Origin: Otis tarda
Taxonomy: Eukaryota > Chordata > Aves > Otidiformes > Otididae
Length of the DNA stretch: 64,000 nt
NCBI GenBank assembly: GCA_026413225.1
Contig: CM048552.1
Location: 140,815,053-140,879,052, forward strand
Direction of reading: 5' to 3'
Shown piece after piece: positions 60,896 through 64,000 of this stretch. Positions within the stretch are counted from its first letter, which is position 1. Every line of letters starts with the position of its first letter. The notes beneath the pieces are model-generated. The model worked only from the letters and a program-made list of their open reading frames with translations. It did not search any database and had not been told where the DNA came from. The translations under genes and the position numbers were made by a program.

Positions 60896-61358
60896 AGAAT
60901 CATAGAATCGTTTAACTTGGAAAAGACCTTTCAGATCACCAAGTCCAACTGCTAACTTAGCACTGCCAAGTCCACAACTAAACTATATCCCTAAGCACCA
61001 CATCTGCATGTCTTTTAAGTATCTCCAGGGATGGTGACTCTGCCACCTCCCTGGGCAACCTATTCCAATGCTTGATAATCCTTTTGGTGAAGTAATTTTT
61101 CCTAATATCCAATCTAAGCCTCCTGTGGCACAACTTGGGGCCATTTCCTCTCATCCTAGCATTTGTTATTTAGGAAAAGAGAACAACACCCACCTCACTA
61201 CAACCTCCTTTCAGGTAGTTGTAGAGCGTGATAAGGTCTCCCCTCAGCCTCCTCTTCTCCCAACCAAACAATCCCAGTTCCCTCAGTCACTTCTCATAAG
61301 ACTTGTGCTCCAGACTCTTCACCAGCTTTGTTGCCCTTCTCTGGACATGTTCCAGCAC
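60896..61358 (-). mobile_element. CR1 LINE copy 10, 3' piece (split by LTR)
   Basis: Minus-strand CR1. The tail/UTR at 60896-60960 (AGAATCATAGAATCG, GACCTTTCAGATCACC) is followed by the antisense of the C-terminal region: GGTGACTCTGCCACCTCCCT near 61035, CCTCAGCCTCCTCTTCTCC near 61242, and TTTGTTGCCCTTCTCTGGAC near 61327. It stops at AGCAC (61354-61358), the target duplication of the LTR that follows. Confidence 0.92.
61354..61358. repeat. Target-site duplication, left copy (AGCAC)
   Basis: AGCAC recurs at 62070-62074 immediately after the LTR. A perfect 5-bp match; with one copy removed the CR1 sequence reads through continuously. Confidence 0.93.
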
Positions 61359-61430
61359 TGTGAGAGACTGTGTTGAATGTTTGTCTCAACATTGTCGAAG
61401 CGTCAAACCACCACCTAAACAATGGTACAT

Positions 61431-61536
61431 CAGTCAAACCATAGGACTGGAGTCTTCCTGTTTTCCTGCAAGATGATTCCTTTATCTTGCAAGCCAGTCA
61501 AGCCACAGGACTGGAAGCTTCCTGTTGTTTCCTCCT
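61431..61536 (+). promoter_or_regulatory. Direct repeat in U3 of the 61-kb LTR, enhancer-like
   Basis: CAGTCAAACCATAGGACTGG at 61431 and CAGTCAAGCCACAGGACTGG at 61495. Each is followed by (A)GTCTTCCTGTTTTCCTGC or (A)AGCTTCCTGTTGTTTCCT. The period is 64 bp. Tandem duplications in U3 are a usual form of retroviral enhancer; the function here is inferred from position only. The TTCCTG cores resemble ETS-type sites. Confidence 0.6.
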
Positions 61537-61891
61537 ATTTTCCTACGAACCTGAATGTAGAGCTGATTCTGCAAAATTTAGCGTTACCCCTACATATGCG
61601 CCCAGACCCAGGCCAGAAAAACAGAGGGGCCCACAGACGGTATTGGGCATGTGTATCACCGCCAGGTGAGGGGTGCGGCCAAGCAAACCCGCTCTTGGAA
61701 TATGTGACCTGAATAAGATGAACGATAAAAAGACAGAAACGACCAACATCGGACGGAGCATTCCCCCACCGAGTCAACTGGACTGTCGGGACGCCACAGC
61801 TCCGTGGTGGTAGCTATTGCAACTCAAACTCTTTTCCCTCTTTCCTTTCTTTCTCTCCTTTCTCTTGCATTTGTCAACTTCTGGTAGGGTT

Positions 61892-61897
61892 AATAAA
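61892..61897 (+). promoter_or_regulatory. Poly(A) signal of the 61-kb LTR
   Basis: AATAAA about 175 bp before the LTR end, followed by a T-rich GCTTGACTCTGTTTT stretch suited to cleavage. Confidence 0.75.
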
Positions 61898-62069
61898 GTT
61901 ACCTGGCGCTTGACTCTGTTTTGAGTCTTAATTCTGTTCCCGAGAATACGAACAAAGCCACGCTCCGGTGTGTGAGAGGTTGGTCTAGCCACCCCTAGCC
62001 TCCCAGACTCATCTGAGGTTGGCTAGAATGCAAGGGGGCCTTCCTCTCATCCAAAATCGGAGCATGACA

Positions 62070-62725
62070 AGCACCTCAATGTCTTTCTTGCAGTGAGGGG
62101 CCCAAAACTGAACACAATATCTGAGGTGCAGCCTCACCAGTGCTGAGTACAGGGGGACAATCACTTCCTTAGTCCTACTGGCCACACTGTTCCTGATACA
62201 GGTCAGGATGCTGTTGGCCTTCTTGGCCACCTGGGCACACCGCTGGCTCATGTCAGCATCCCCCAGGTCCTTTTCCACCAGGCAGCTTTCCAGCCACTCT
62301 TCCCCAAGCCTGTAGTGTTGCATGGGGTTGTTGTGACTTAAGAGCAGGTCCTGGCACTTAGTCTTGTTGCACCTCATACAATTGGCCTCAGCCCATCAAT
62401 CCATCCTATCCAGACCCCTCTGCAGAGCCTTTCTACCTTCAAGCAGATCAGCACTCCCACCCATCTTAGTGTAGTCTGCAAACTTACTCGTCTAGATCAT
62501 TGATAAAGATATTAAACAGAACTGGCCCCAGTAATGAGCCCTAGGGAACACGACTTGTGACAAGCTGTCAACTGGATTTAACTCCGTTCACCACAACTCT
62601 TTGGGCCCAGCCATCCAAGCCAGTTTTTTACCCAGTGAAGAGCACACCCGTCGGAGCCATGAGCTGCCAGTTTCTCCAGAAGAATGCTGTGGGAAACAGT
62701 GTCAAAGGCTTTACTGAAGTCCAGG
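62070..62725 (-). mobile_element. CR1 LINE copy 10, 5' piece (split by LTR)
   Basis: Resumes after the LTR with the antisense of [14 protein letters not shown]. On the minus strand it reads on through [19 protein letters not shown] and the [20 protein letters not shown] region (62260-62377), then SKFADYTK near 62475, where the second catalytic aspartate has become tyrosine. About 20 bp that normally encode part of ECTL are deleted just before it. It ends at about 62725 in the K-A-F-D-T-V segment by 5' truncation. Confidence 0.92.
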
Positions 62726-64000
62726 ACCTACTTCACTGGAACCAGTGAAGCTGGGTTAGATTGCTATGATGTCTTGTTAAATGAAAAAAAAGAGTGAAAT
62801 CTTCTTTTTCATACTGCCTTAAATTTAGGTTTAGGTTAAAGTATTGTAACCCCATTAGTCATAACAGGATTGCACAAGTGTTATTCATGGTAGAAATTTA
62901 TCCAGTATATCAACAGTCCATTAAGGATAAATGCTTTTAAAATGCTGATATCTTCGTGCAGTCTTCCCATTAGAAACACAATAAAGTTTGATGCTATTTA
63001 CCTCCTTTAAAGTTAATTTTTAATAATCTTTTACAGTTATAGCAATGCATTGTATCCTTGAAAACATGAATCCATTTACTTTACAGCCATGCTGCACCAG
63101 TATCTTGCGGTGAGTGCCTTTCTGGCAGCATGCCAAACATGCCAAACTGCAACACTTTGTGACTGTTCTACATGGGAGTGAAAGTGCACAAATCATAAAT
63201 TTCCCTTTTTAAAAGGAGTTGAGGAAGGTTAATGGAGATTATCTGAAAAACTGAAACACAGATCTCTAAAAATAATGTATTAATAAAAGTTTCCTTTGTG
63301 CTCCCTTTTCCTTTTCTCTGTTTTGTTTTTCTTATAATCCTTTTGTTTTGTACTATTATGCTGTGTTTCCACATTCCAGCTAAAATCAGAGGAATACTGT
63401 AAACTAAATATTTTGGGTGTTCAGGAAAGGGATTAGAGAGCAGTACAAACTCTTACCCATATTCAGTAAAACAAGCTATTGATGACCTTTTCCAAGTAAT
63501 TTTCTGTCACTTGCTTTGGGCTTTGGGATACAGCAGAGATGTGATTTCTGTCAGATATATTTCTGCCTAAAATTGACTATTTTAATTATTTTTAAAATAT
63601 TTTTTGCACATGTTTTATAGAGGGTTATCAGTTTGCAGTTATAATCTTTGTTTTTTTTTGGTGTAAGAGCTGTTAATATATATAAGGAAATGTATATCTG
63701 TCTCTAGCTATTGATTAAATAAGATTTTCTGAGTGAACAGATATCTTGCAGTCTCCATTGCATCTGTTATTTATATTTGAAGGTGTTTAAGGTTATAAAG
63801 ATTGCTCAGACAGGTCATTCTCCAGCATTCAACTTGCCTTTTATTTCACTGCTGTGACAAAGGCATTTGATGTGAGGAACAGCCACATGAGATCACTGTC
63901 TAGATTTGAGTGCAATGTGATACAGTATCAGATCATACATCCCATTTTTTTATTATTCTTGGGGATAACACACTTGTTTATCATAAAAGTAGATGTTCTA
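62726..64000. other. Unique AT-rich DNA, no gene seen
   Basis: No recognisable gene or repeat. Frames are 60-70 codons at most, without motif. Confidence 0.6.

Larger units (their letters stand above)
61359..62069 (+). mobile_element. Complete solo LTR of a second family, 711 bp
   Basis: Begins TGTGAGAGACTG and ends GCATGACA, flanked by a perfect AGCAC duplication. Orientation comes from AATAAA at 61892-61897 (context GGGTTAATAAAGTTACC) followed by GCTTGACTCTGTTTTGAGTC. A GATAAAAAG at 61724-61732 could be the TATA box. U3 holds a direct repeat of about 42 bp, copies at 61431 and 61495. A pyrimidine-rich stretch lies at 61830-61865. CpG is richer than in the surrounding DNA. It shares no obvious sequence with the other LTR families here. 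No internal genes, so a solo LTR. Confidence 0.94.

Overview
The window is vertebrate nuclear DNA and almost certainly avian. It is AT-rich and carries no recognisable intact host gene. Its repeats are the bird set: many CR1 LINE copies ending in tandem ATTCTATG-type 3' tails, and solo LTRs of ERVL type (TG...CA ends, 5-bp target duplications). I see no tRNA or rRNA gene, no CRISPR array and nothing prokaryotic. The species cannot be fixed from the sequence alone. The setting looks like a gene desert or a very large intron.

Layout. 1-2.27 kb: unique AT-rich DNA. 2.27-10.9 kb: a CR1 cluster. It holds two plus-strand copies, an old minus-strand copy capped by an (AGAAT)16 array, and the best-preserved copy (minus, 9.2-10.9 kb) with an unbroken reverse-transcriptase frame. 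10.9-23.4 kb: a long repeat-poor stretch with one MIR-like ancient SINE. 23.4-30.1 kb: four small CR1 pieces and one LTR tail. 30.1-38.5 kb: unique DNA containing a broken retrocopy-like sequence of the ribosome-rescue gene PELO (pelota) on the minus strand near 33.1-33.7 kb. 38.7-41.4 kb: a CR1 split by a 1157-bp solo LTR. 41.4-48.0 kb: repeat-poor, with a perfect 31-nt palindrome. 48.0-50.4 kb: the longest CR1 (minus), reaching into the endonuclease domain but internally deleted. 54.5-56.2 kb: one LTR with a second, related LTR inserted in reverse into its poly(A) signal. 59.2-60.1 kb: a very old amniote-type CR1. 60.9-62.7 kb: another CR1 split by a 711-bp solo LTR of a different family. 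The rest is unique AT-rich sequence.

Nothing here works as a pathway. The value lies in the layering of insertions. Three of the four full-length LTRs landed inside older mobile elements, and all three of those carry readable 5-bp duplications (two perfect, one 4/5). This gives relative ages: ancient CR1/SINE relics, then the CR1 copies, then the LTRs, then one LTR within another. No new functional system is visible. The most informative items are the PELO relic, the nested LTR in a poly(A) signal, the enhancer-like duplication in the 61.4-kb LTR, and two CR1 copies that share loss of both catalytic aspartates.
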